Assembly: GCA_963736975.1 (NCBI GenBank)
Contig: CAVTQY010000001.1
Location: forward strand, 1,116,001 to 1,180,000
Length of the DNA stretch: 64,000 nt
Direction of reading: 5' to 3'
Origin: CAVTQY01 sp963736975
GTDB taxonomy: Bacteria; Pseudomonadota; Alphaproteobacteria; Acetobacterales; Acetobacteraceae
A model generated the notes under the pieces. That model was not told the origin of the DNA. It did no database searches and saw only the letters and a program-made list of their open reading frames with translations. Numbering within the stretch: position 1 is the first letter of the stretch; the number at the start of each line of letters is the position of its first letter. Below, piece after piece: positions 37,017-44,738 of the stretch. Made by a program: the position numbers and the translations under genes.

Positions 37017-37961
37017 ATGACCCACGCCGCCTCTCGCCCGACTTTGGAGCGCTGGCTCACCAGTCCGCGTGTGCAGGGCCTGCCGGCGCCGCTGTCCGGG
37101 ACCGCGCCGCCGCTCCTGTCGTTCGAGTTCTTCCCTCCAAAGACCGAAGCCCTGGAGCAGCAGCTCTGGACCTGCATCCGCCGACTCGAATCGCTGCAGC
37201 CGCATTTCGTCTCGGTGACCTACGGCGCCGGTGGCAGCACAAGGGCGCGCACCCACGCCACGGTTGCCCGGATCGTGCAGGAGACCACCCTTGTCCCGGC
37301 CGCGCACCTCACCTGCGTCGGCGCAAGCCGCGCGGAGGTGAACGAAGTGGCACGGGAATACTGGGAGGTAGGGGTGCGCCATGTCGTGGCCCTGCGCGGT
37401 GATCCACCGCCCGGCACCCAATATGAGCCGCATCCCCAGGGGTATCGCTATGCCGCGGATCTGGTCGCCGGCCTCAGCCGAGTGGCGGCTTTCGAGATTT
37501 CGGTTGCCGCCTACCCCGAGGTGCATCCAACGGCCGTCAGCGCCGGACACGACCTCGACAACCTGAAGCGGAAACTAGATGCCGGGGCCAGGCGCGCCAT
37601 CACCAATTTCTTTTTCGACAGCGAGACCTTCCTGCGGTTCCTGGACCGCTGCTTGGCTGCTGGGATCAATGCGCCGATCGTGCCGGGGATCATGCCGGTC
37701 ACTAATATCGCCGGCCTGCGCCGTATGGCGGCAATGAGCGGCGTCAGCGTCCCGCGCTGGCTGGAGCGCATGTTCGAGGGCACCGAGCAGGACCAGGAGT
37801 TGCGCCGAATGGTGGCGGCGATCGTGGTGGCGGAGCAGGTGCGTCTGCTGCAGGCCAACGGGGTGGACGAGTTCCATTTTTATACGCTGAACCGGCCGGA
37901 ACTGACCTATGCGATTGCCCATATCCTGGGCGTGAGACCGATCGCCCCTACTGCCGAATGA
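37017..37961 (+). CDS. metF: Methylenetetrahydrofolate reductase
   Basis: A 314-residue FAD enzyme that reduces 5,10-methylene-THF to 5-methyl-THF for methionine synthesis. SFEFFPPKTEALEQQLW, FVSVTYGAGGSTRART, VVALRGDPP and NFFFDSETFLRFLDRC are all diagnostic. The ATG at 37017 has GGGGAAGGAG. Its TGA overlaps the start of uvrD (ATGA). The 175 bases before it show no SAM riboswitch or other recognisable leader, so regulation is not visible. Confidence 0.93.
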   Translation: MTHAASRPTLERWLTSPRVQGLPAPLSGTAPPLLSFEFFPPKTEALEQQLWTCIRRLESLQPHFVSVTYGAGGSTRARTHATVARIVQETTLVPAAHLTCVGASRAEVNEVAREYWEVGVRHVVALRGDPPPGTQYEPHPQGYRYAADLVAGLSRVAAFEISVAAYPEVHPTAVSAGHDLDNLKRKLDAGARRAITNFFFDSETFLRFLDRCLAAGINAPIVPGIMPVTNIAGLRRMAAMSGVSVPRWLERMFEGTEQDQELRRMVAAIVVAEQVRLLQANGVDEFHFYTLNRPELTYAIAHILGVRPIAPTAE

Positions 37962-40147
37962 CTGCCGACTATCTGGCGCGGCTGAATCCCGAACAAAGGG
38001 CGGCCGTGCAGACGCTGGACGGCCCCCTCCTGGTGCTGGCGGGCGCCGGCACCGGCAAGACTCGCGTGCTGACCACGCGCTTTGCGCATTTGCTGATGAC
38101 CGGGCGTGCATCGCCCGGTCAGGTGCTGGCCGTCACCTTTACCAACAAGGCCGCCCGCGAGATGCGCGACCGCGTCTCGGCGATCCTCGGCCGGCCGGTG
38201 GAGGGGCTCTGGCTGGGCACCTTCCACGCCCTGTGCGCGAGGATGCTGCGCCGGCACGCCGATTACGTCGGCCTCTCCCCCGGCTTCACCATTCTCGACA
38301 CCGACGACCAGCTTCGTCTGTTGAAGCAGGTTATGGAGGCGGAACGGGTGGATGCCAAACGCTGGGTGCCGCAGGCGTTGATGGCGGTGATCCAGCGCTG
38401 GAAGGACCAGGGGCTGACGCCGGCGCGGATCACGCCGTCCCAGGACACCGACTTCGCCAATGGTCGCGCGCGCGAGATCTACGCCGCCTACCAGACGCGG
38501 CTCGCATCGGTGAACGCCGTCGATTTCGGCGACCTGCTGCTGCACATGACGGAGATCCTGCGCACCCAGCCCGACGTGCTGGGGCAGTACCACCGAACTT
38601 TCCATTACATCCTGGTCGATGAGTACCAGGACACCAATCTCGCGCAGTATTTGTGGCTACGGCTGCTTGCGCAAGCCCGCCACAACATCTGCTGCGTCGG
38701 CGACGACGACCAGTCGATCTATTCCTGGCGCGGCGCCGAGGTGGAAAACATTCTGCGCTTCGAGAAGGACTTTTCCGGCGCGCGGATCGTCCGTCTGGAA
38801 GCGAACTATCGCTCCACCGCCCCAATCCTTGCAGCTGCCTCGGCGCTGATTGCCCATAACGAGGGGCGGCTCGGCAAGACGCTGCGTCCCGGACGGAACG
38901 ATGCGGCCGGCGAGAAAGTCAGCGTCATCGGCCTCTGGGACTCCGACGAGGAGGCGCGCATGGTGGGAGAGCGGATGGAGGCGCTGCGACGGGACGGGCA
39001 TCCGCTCGCCGAAATGGCGGTGCTGGTGCGCGCCGGCTTCCAGACCCGTGCCTTCGAGGAGCGGCTGATCACGCTCGGCCTGCCTTATCGTGTCGTCGGC
39101 GGCCTGCGGTTCTATGAGCGCCAGGAGATCCGCGACGCAATCGCCTATATGCGCGTGCTGGTCCAGCCGGCCGACGATCTCGCTTTCGAGCGTATCGTCA
39201 ACGTCCCCCGCCGCGGCATCGGCGAAGCGGCGCTGCGGGCTGTGCATGAAACGGCGCGCGCGGATGGCGTTTCGCTGTCCGAAGCCGCCGCGCGCCTGGT
39301 CGGCAGCGGCGAGTTGAAGGGCAAGGTCAAGGAGTCGCTGGCCGAGTTGCTGCGCGGCTTCGCGCGCTGGCGCGAGACGCTGGGCCGCGACGGCCACGTC
39401 GTCACCGTCGCCACGCTCCTCGACGAGAGCGGCTACACGGAGATGTGGCAGAAGGACAAATCGCCCGAAGCGCCCGGACGCCTGGAGAACCTGAAGGAGC
39501 TCGTCCGCGCGCTCGCCGATTTCGAAACGCTTACCGGTTTCCTTGATCACGTATCGCTGGTGATGGAAAACGAGGAGAACGCCGCCGGCGATCGTGTCTC
39601 GCTGATGACGTTGCACGGCGCCAAGGGCCTGGAGTTCGACACCGTGTTCCTGCCCGGCTGGGAGGAAGGTTTGTTCCCCAACCAGCGCGCACTCGACGAG
39701 AGCGGGGCGAAGGGGCTGGAGGAGGAGCGGCGCCTCGCTTATGTCGGCCTGACGCGCGCACGGCGCCTCGCCATCGTAAGCTACGCCGCCCACCGGCGGA
39801 TTTATGCGAGCTGGCAGGACAGCATCCCAAGTCGTTTCATCGATGAGCTGCCCGACGAGCATGTAGAACGCACCGGGTCGGTCGCCTTGGAACGCGATGC
39901 ACGCCTGCGTGCGCCGAGCGTGTTCAACGGCCAGTTTCCGTTGGTTGCACGCCGACCGCGGATCATCGAGACCTGGGAACAACCATCGCGCCCGTCGCGG
40001 GATGATGCGATCCCGGTCGGCAGTCGGGTGTTTCACCAGAAATTCGGCTACGGCACCGTTACCGCCGCCGAAGACGACCGGCTGGACATCGCATTCGACA
40101 AAGCGGGAGAGAAACGGGTGCTCGACCGTTTCGTGGAACGCGCATGA
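37958..40147 (+). CDS. uvrD: UvrD/PcrA-family DNA helicase
   Basis: A 729-residue superfamily 1A 3'-5' helicase. Motif Q/I is LNPEQRAAVQTLDGPLLVLA with AGAGTGKT. Motif Ia is VTFTNKAAREMRDR, and motif II is VDEYQDTN. Motif III is GDDDQSIYSWRGA, motif IV is EANYRST, and VSLMTLHGAKGLEFDTVFLP with LAYVGLTRARR are V and VI. The C-terminal Tudor-like segment (VGSRVFHQKFGYGTVTAAE) binds RNA polymerase in PcrA. It would act in nucleotide excision and mismatch repair, and uvrC is 550 bases away on the other strand. It is coupled to metF. Confidence 0.92.
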   Translation: MTADYLARLNPEQRAAVQTLDGPLLVLAGAGTGKTRVLTTRFAHLLMTGRASPGQVLAVTFTNKAAREMRDRVSAILGRPVEGLWLGTFHALCARMLRRHADYVGLSPGFTILDTDDQLRLLKQVMEAERVDAKRWVPQALMAVIQRWKDQGLTPARITPSQDTDFANGRAREIYAAYQTRLASVNAVDFGDLLLHMTEILRTQPDVLGQYHRTFHYILVDEYQDTNLAQYLWLRLLAQARHNICCVGDDDQSIYSWRGAEVENILRFEKDFSGARIVRLEANYRSTAPILAAASALIAHNEGRLGKTLRPGRNDAAGEKVSVIGLWDSDEEARMVGERMEALRRDGHPLAEMAVLVRAGFQTRAFEERLITLGLPYRVVGGLRFYERQEIRDAIAYMRVLVQPADDLAFERIVNVPRRGIGEAALRAVHETARADGVSLSEAAARLVGSGELKGKVKESLAELLRGFARWRETLGRDGHVVTVATLLDESGYTEMWQKDKSPEAPGRLENLKELVRALADFETLTGFLDHVSLVMENEENAAGDRVSLMTLHGAKGLEFDTVFLPGWEEGLFPNQRALDESGAKGLEEERRLAYVGLTRARRLAIVSYAAHRRIYASWQDSIPSRFIDELPDEHVERTGSVALERDARLRAPSVFNGQFPLVARRPRIIETWEQPSRPSRDDAIPVGSRVFHQKFGYGTVTAAEDDRLDIAFDKAGEKRVLDRFVERA

Positions 40148-40506
40148 GCATCGCGCGCGCCGGCGTGTTGCTTGTCGTGCTGCCGCTGCTTCTCGCCGCC
40201 TGCACCGGCGGCCTCGCCGCACGCCAGGCGCGGTTGCAGGCGTTTGTCGGCCGCCCGGTGAACGATGTGGTGCAAGCAATGGGTGTACCGAACCGGACTT
40301 ATGAGGCCAACGGCGTCACCTACATCGCGTATGTCGAACAGCGTTCCGATCTCATTCCGACCAGCCCCTTCCTGGGGCCGGGCTGGGGGTATGGCTGGTA
40401 TGGCCCGTTCCCTCCGCAGGTTGTGACCTGGCGATGCGAGACTACCTTCCAGGTCGTGGGCGGTATCGTCCGGGGTTTCAACCTGACCGGAAATGCCTGC
40501 GGCTGA
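40144..40506 (+). CDS. Small lipoprotein, BamE/SmpA-like fold
   Basis: A 120-residue predicted lipoprotein. The lipobox LLAAC (residues 16-20) follows a hydrophobic signal sequence. The mature part has VGRPVNDVVQAMGVPNRTYE, the repeated hydrophobic helix and strand pattern seen in BamE/SmpA-like proteins. An aromatic stretch (GWGYGWYGPFPPQ) and a CETTFQVVGGIV strand follow. Function is not known. Its ATG overlaps the uvrD stop (ATGA), so it is the third gene of the metF-uvrD transcript. Confidence 0.75.
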   Translation: MSIARAGVLLVVLPLLLAACTGGLAARQARLQAFVGRPVNDVVQAMGVPNRTYEANGVTYIAYVEQRSDLIPTSPFLGPGWGYGWYGPFPPQVVTWRCETTFQVVGGIVRGFNLTGNACG

Positions 40507-40568
40507 CCATTGGGAAAGTTTCACACGGGACGGCGCCAAGCGGCCAATAACCCCACTCATGAGACCGT

Positions 40569-40647
40569 GTCATTGCGACCCTCGCGAAAGCGGGGGGAAG
40601 CAATCCAGCGTGCCGGCACCGGATCGCTTCGCTCCGCTCGCAATGAC
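40569..40647. repeat. Inverted-repeat intergenic element
   Basis: GTCATTGCGA and GAAGCAATCC in the left half are mirrored by GGATCGCTTC and TCGCAATGAC in the right half. The arms match perfectly except one base. This is the form of a well-known dispersed palindrome of alphaproteobacterial genomes (CATTGCGAG...GAAGCAATCC). It fills much of the 194-base gap between two convergent genes and may also serve as a terminator. Confidence 0.65.
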
Positions 40648-40700
40648 GTTTGCGGCGCGGTGTGTGCTCCGTGTGAACCCTTTTCGATGACGCCCTCTGA

Positions 40701-42581
40701 TCAGGACGCCTGCTCCATCCGCACGCCGGGATGGAAATGCGCATAGACACGGCGGGCCGTCTCGCGGCTGATGCCGGGGGCCGCTTCGAGGTCCGCCAGT
40801 CCTGCCATCTTCACGCCGCGGGCCGAGCCGAAATGGTTCAGCAGTGCGCGCTTCCGCGCCGCGCCGATCCCGGAAATGTCGTCCAGCTCGCTGCGTGTCA
40901 GCGTCTTCGATCGCCCGGCGCGATGCGTGGTGATCGCGAAGCGATGCGCCTCGTCGCGCAGCCGTTGCAGGAAATACAGCACCGGATCACGGGGCGGGAG
41001 TTGGAACGGCTCCATTCCGTCCATATGAAACCATTCGCGCCCGGCGTTGCGGTCGGGCCCCTTTGCGATCGCGACCAGCGGCACGTCGGTGACGCCGAGG
41101 TCAGCCAATACGGCGCGTGCCGCCGATAGCTGGCCGGCACCGCCATCGATCAGCACGAGGTCGGGCCAAGCCGGCTTTTCGCCCTCGGCCTGTTCGCGCA
41201 AGGCTCGGCCGAAACGGCGCTCCAGCACCTCGCGCATCATTGCGAAGTCATCGCCGGGTGTAATGGCGCCGCGGATTGCGAATTTGCGGTAAGCGGATTT
41301 GGCGAAGCCCTCGGGGCCGGCGACGATCATCACCCCGTACGGGTTGGTCCCCATGATGTGGCTGTTGTCATAGACCTCGATCCGCTCGGGTGAGCCGGGC
41401 AAGCGAAACACCTGGGTCACGCCTTCCAGCAGCTTTGCCTGGCCGGCGGACTCGGCGAGCTTGCGCTCCAGCGCCTCGCGCGCGTTCACCTCGGCGTGCT
41501 GCACCACGGCACGCTTCTCGCCACGCTGCGGGACGAGAATCTCGACCTTGCGGCCGGCCTTGAGGCTCAGCGCCTCGGCCACCAGTGCCTGTTCAGGCAA
41601 CTCGTGGCTGGTGAGCACGCAAGGCGGCGGCGGCTTGTCGTCGTAGAACTGAGCGATAAAGGCTCCGAGCACCTCGGGCGCTTCCTCCTGGCGCGCATGG
41701 GTGGGGAAAAAGGCACGATTGCCGTTGTTGCGGCCGCCGCGGACGAAGAACACCTGCACGCAGGTTTGTCCGGCGGTCTGCCACGCCGCGATCACATCGG
41801 CATCGCGCAGGCTGGCGGGGTTGATGACGTCGCTGCCCTGTACAAAAGTCAGGCCGCGGATGCGGTCGCGGATCGCCGCCGCCCGCTCGAATTCCAGCTC
41901 GGTCGCGGCGGTCTCCATCTCGGCCGCCAGCTCCTGTTGCACGCTGGCCGACTTGCCGGCCAGGAAGGACTTCGCCAGCGCGACGAGCCGTCCGTATTCC
42001 TCCTGGCTGATGCGGCCGACGCACGGGGCCGAGCAGCGACGGATCTGATACAACAGGCAAGGACGGGTCCGGTTGGCGAACACCGTGTCCTGGCAGGAGC
42101 GAAGCAGGAACACGCGCTGCATCGCCGTCACGGTCTGGTTCACCGCCCACGCGGATGCGAACGGTCCCCAGTAGCTCCCTTTGCGCAACTGGGCGCCGCG
42201 GTGCTTGGCGATTTGCGGAAACGGATGGTCCTCGGTCAACATCAGCCACGGGTATGACTTGTCGTCGCGCAGGACGATGTTGAAGCGTGGCTTCAACCGC
42301 TTGATGAGATTGGCCTCGAGCAGCAGCGCCTCGGCTTCGGTGTGGGTGGTGAGCACCTCCATCGAGGTGGTCTCGGTCACCATGCGGCGGAGGCGTTCCG
42401 GCAGACGGCCGAGCTGGGTATAGGCGGCGACGCGCTTCTTCAGACTGCGCGCCTTGCCGACGTAAAGCGCGTCGCCTTTGGCATCGAGCATCCGATACAC
42501 GCCGGGACCAAGGGGCATGGTTGCCCAAGCCGCCTCGATAACGACCACACCTTTTGGTGCCGCGGAGGTCGTCTCACTCAT
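40701..42581 (-). CDS. uvrC: Excinuclease ABC subunit C
   Basis: A 626-residue nuclease that cuts both sides of bulky DNA damage. The N-terminal GIY-YIG domain has GPGVYRMLDAKGDALYVGKA (about residues 26-45). The UvrB-binding helix pair is ELEFERAAAIRDRIRGL. The RNase H-like domain has IEVYDNSHIMG and DLVLIDGGAGQLSAA. The C-terminal HhH pair is DDISGIGAARKRALLNHFGS, followed by LADLEAAPGIS. Full length. It is convergent with the metF-uvrD-lipoprotein operon. Confidence 0.94.
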   Translation of the reverse strand: MSETTSAAPKGVVVIEAAWATMPLGPGVYRMLDAKGDALYVGKARSLKKRVAAYTQLGRLPERLRRMVTETTSMEVLTTHTEAEALLLEANLIKRLKPRFNIVLRDDKSYPWLMLTEDHPFPQIAKHRGAQLRKGSYWGPFASAWAVNQTVTAMQRVFLLRSCQDTVFANRTRPCLLYQIRRCSAPCVGRISQEEYGRLVALAKSFLAGKSASVQQELAAEMETAATELEFERAAAIRDRIRGLTFVQGSDVINPASLRDADVIAAWQTAGQTCVQVFFVRGGRNNGNRAFFPTHARQEEAPEVLGAFIAQFYDDKPPPPCVLTSHELPEQALVAEALSLKAGRKVEILVPQRGEKRAVVQHAEVNAREALERKLAESAGQAKLLEGVTQVFRLPGSPERIEVYDNSHIMGTNPYGVMIVAGPEGFAKSAYRKFAIRGAITPGDDFAMMREVLERRFGRALREQAEGEKPAWPDLVLIDGGAGQLSAARAVLADLGVTDVPLVAIAKGPDRNAGREWFHMDGMEPFQLPPRDPVLYFLQRLRDEAHRFAITTHRAGRSKTLTRSELDDISGIGAARKRALLNHFGSARGVKMAGLADLEAAPGISRETARRVYAHFHPGVRMEQAS

Positions 42582-42632
42582 CGATGCGATGTGGCGGTGA
42601 TGTCATCGAAGTTTCTCATTCTCCACCGTCTT

Positions 42633-42653
42633 TGTGGATAACCTTGTGGATAC
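42633..42653. promoter_or_regulatory. Two tandem DnaA-box-like 9-mers
   Basis: TGTGGATAA (42633-42641) is the exact complement of the DnaA box TTATCCACA. TGTGGATAC (42645-42653) differs by one base. They are direct repeats 12 bases apart in the 280-base gap upstream of uvrC. Two boxes without an AT-rich unwinding region do not make an origin, but DnaA may bind here, for example to control uvrC. I see nothing else in this gap. Confidence 0.45.
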
Positions 42654-42861
42654 ATACCTTCGCGATTTCGTGAGTCCGGCCTTTCTCCAGGCCTCCCGCC
42701 ACCTTGCCCACGAAGTACGCAAACTGGCAACCAATTGATCGACAAGGATTTTGCTCGGGGCGGATGTTGCTGAAGTCAGGACCAGTCCCCATTGCGTTGT
42801 TGTTACAGCACCCGTCCCCCGTGAGGTGGACAAAAGGGACGGAGATTTACCTCGATTCGCG

Positions 42862-43650
42862 TCATTCTTCCTCTATCCGCGAGAGTTGCCCCGACTTCCA
42901 TTGCAGATGCTGTCCGCCATCGAGCGCCAGCATCTGTCCGGTCACGGCGGGAAGAGCGAGGATGGCGAGGACAGCGCGTGCTACCTCCTCGGGCGACGTA
43001 CCGCGGCCGAGCGGCACCGAACGGCATTGCCGCTCGAATTCCGCCTGCGTCTGCCTCGTGTTGGGCAAGGCCGGCCCGGGACCGATCGCGTTGACACGAA
43101 TGCGTGGCGCGAGCGCCAGGGCCATCGCCTGGGTCAGCCCCCATAGCGCGACCTTGGAGACGGTGTAGGAGACGAAGTGTGGGGTAATGGACCAGACGCG
43201 CTGGTCCAACAGGTTGATCACCACGCCCTCTGCACCCTCAGGCAGGTCGCGAGCGAAGCGTTGCATGAGTACGAAGGGGGCACGAAGGTTCGGCTCCAGA
43301 TGTGCATCCCAGGAGTGTCTGGTCGCGCTGTCCCACTCGTCGCGTTCGAACCTGCTGGCGTTGTTGACGAGCAAGCCGATCGGACCGAGCGCTTCCCGGG
43401 CGGCCGGGAGCAAACGCTCCACCTCGGCTTCGATGCTGAGATCGGCCCGCAGCACGACCGCCGCGCGCCCGCGACCGCTAATCTCGGCGGCGACCTGCTC
43501 GGCGGCCTGCATGCTGCGGTGACTGTGCAGCGCGACGTCGAACCCGGCGTCCCCCAAAGTCAGGGCGATAGCGCGACCGATCCGGTGGGCCGCTCCGGTG
43601 ACCAGGGCGGCGCGAGGTATGGCGCCAGAAATCGTATCCGATGAGATCAA
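42862..43650 (-). CDS. SDR family oxidoreductase, pteridine-reductase-like
   Basis: A 262-residue SDR. ALVTGAAHRIGRAIALTLGD near the N-terminus is the NADP-binding loop, with the Arg-rich form seen in pteridine reductases. LHSHRS after beta-2 supports NADPH. NNASRFERDEW, then YTVSKVAL supply the catalytic Tyr and Lys. A DQRVWS segment replaces the usual Ser-bearing loop. FolM-type dihydropteridine reduction is possible but not shown. The start is a TTG at 43650, three bases after the HlyD-type gene, so it is the tail of the efflux operon. Confidence 0.75.
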   Translation of the reverse strand: MISSDTISGAIPRAALVTGAAHRIGRAIALTLGDAGFDVALHSHRSMQAAEQVAAEISGRGRAAVVLRADLSIEAEVERLLPAAREALGPIGLLVNNASRFERDEWDSATRHSWDAHLEPNLRAPFVLMQRFARDLPEGAEGVVINLLDQRVWSITPHFVSYTVSKVALWGLTQAMALALAPRIRVNAIGPGPALPNTRQTQAEFERQCRSVPLGRGTSPEEVARAVLAILALPAVTGQMLALDGGQHLQWKSGQLSRIEEE

Positions 43651-43653
43651 GTT

Positions 43654-44529
43654 CTACCGACCGTCGTCGAGAACCGCCACCGTCGCCGTCCGGCCGGGTA
43701 GCAACTGGATCCCGGGCGGGACGTGATCTATCGCGATACGGACCGGGATGCGCTGCGGCAGGCGGACCCAGGCGAAGGTCGGCGTCACGTCCGCGAGCAG
43801 CGATGGGTTGCTCGACATCTCGCGATCCGCGATCCCGCCGGCGATGCTTTGCACATGGCCATCGATGATCGCGCTTTCGCCCATCAGATGCACGCGCGCG
43901 CGGTCGCCCACCTTGATCCGCGGCAGCTTGATCTCCTCGAAATAGCCATCGACGCGCAGGCTGTCGGTGTCGATTAAAGCAAACTTCGCCACCCCGGCGG
44001 TGACGTAGTCGCCGGGACGCAGGGTGAAATTGGTGACGATGCCGTTCACGGAGGCGCGCACCGTCGCGCGCTCGAGGTTGAGTTGCGCGACGTTGCGGTC
44101 CACCACGGCCTGGTCGTACTCCGCGCCGGTCTCCTGCGCCTTGGCGGTGTATTGTTGCTGCTGCTCGGCGGACACTTCGAGGTTGGAAAGCCTGCGGAAG
44201 CGGTCCATCTCCCGCACCGCTTCCTGCGCGGCAGCCTGCTTGGCGTTCAGCACCGCCTGGGCCTGATCGAGCGCGAGCTGGAAGCGCACGGGATCGATGC
44301 GGAACAGCTCCTGACCGCGCCTCACAGCGGTGTTGTCGTGCACCAGAACCTCCACCACGAGACCGGACACATCGGGTGCGACGCCGACCACGTCGGCGCG
44401 CACTTGGCCATCCCGTGTCCAGGGCGCCTCCATATAGTAAACCCAGAGTTGCCACCCGATCACCGCGGCGACGGCAACCACGCCCAGTGTGATGATGAAT
44501 CGCCCGAGCTGGGCTTCCAGGATTCTCAT
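43654..44529 (-). CDS. HlyD-family membrane fusion protein (AaeA-like)
   Basis: A 291-residue periplasmic adaptor with one N-terminal membrane helix (IITLGVVAVAAVIGWQLWV). The biotinyl-lipoyl half motif is WTRDGQVRADVVGVAPDVSG, and a 70-residue coiled coil (LSNLEVSAEQQQQYTAKAQE) follows. The barrel segment is GIVTNFTLRPGDYVTAG. The arrangement FUSC protein, DUF1656 and HlyD matches AaeB-AaeX-AaeA exporters of aromatic carboxylic acids. The start overlaps the DUF1656 stop (ATGA). No regulator or outer-membrane TolC gene is close by. Confidence 0.87.
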   Translation of the reverse strand: MRILEAQLGRFIITLGVVAVAAVIGWQLWVYYMEAPWTRDGQVRADVVGVAPDVSGLVVEVLVHDNTAVRRGQELFRIDPVRFQLALDQAQAVLNAKQAAAQEAVREMDRFRRLSNLEVSAEQQQQYTAKAQETGAEYDQAVVDRNVAQLNLERATVRASVNGIVTNFTLRPGDYVTAGVAKFALIDTDSLRVDGYFEEIKLPRIKVGDRARVHLMGESAIIDGHVQSIAGGIADREMSSNPSLLADVTPTFAWVRLPQRIPVRIAIDHVPPGIQLLPGRTATVAVLDDGR

Positions 44530-44738
44530 TGCGCCGCTCCGCGCAGAGCCACCGCCGCGACGCCGCCGAGCACGATCACAAGCAACGCCAGGTCGAACAG
44601 GGGACGATGCCAGACGAAACGGTAGAGTCCAAACCAGGCGATGAAGCGGCGGAGCACCGCGGCTATGGCAAGCGCGATCATGGTCCACACCAGCATGGGC
44701 GGGACGAACAAGCCATAGATGTTGAGTTCATGGATCAT
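44526..44738 (-). CDS. DUF1656 small membrane protein (AaeX-like)
   Basis: A 70-residue protein with two membrane helices (IYGLFVPPMLVWTMIALAIA and LFDLALLVIVLGGVAAVAL). It starts MIHELNIYG, the conserved DUF1656 opening. It sits between the FUSC exporter and the HlyD adaptor, overlapping each by 4 bases (ATGA). This is the aaeX position of the E. coli aae operon. Its exact role there is unknown. Confidence 0.85.
   Translation of the reverse strand: MIHELNIYGLFVPPMLVWTMIALAIAAVLRRFIAWFGLYRFVWHRPLFDLALLVIVLGGVAAVALRGAAQ

Noticed and set aside
38657..40279. Long open frame antisense to uvrD (about 540 residues)
   Set aside because: It is the GC-rich mirror of a clearly conserved helicase. It has no recognisable domain and is rich in Arg, Gly and His as such shadows are.
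42603..42833. Open frame of 76 residues on the minus strand in the gap before uvrC
   Set aside because: Composition is unlike a protein family, it overlaps the DnaA-box pair, and no ribosome-binding site is seen. Treated as chance.
42582..42861. Replication origin candidate
   Set aside because: Only two DnaA boxes, no AT-rich unwinding region, and no dnaA, hemE or parAB genes nearby.
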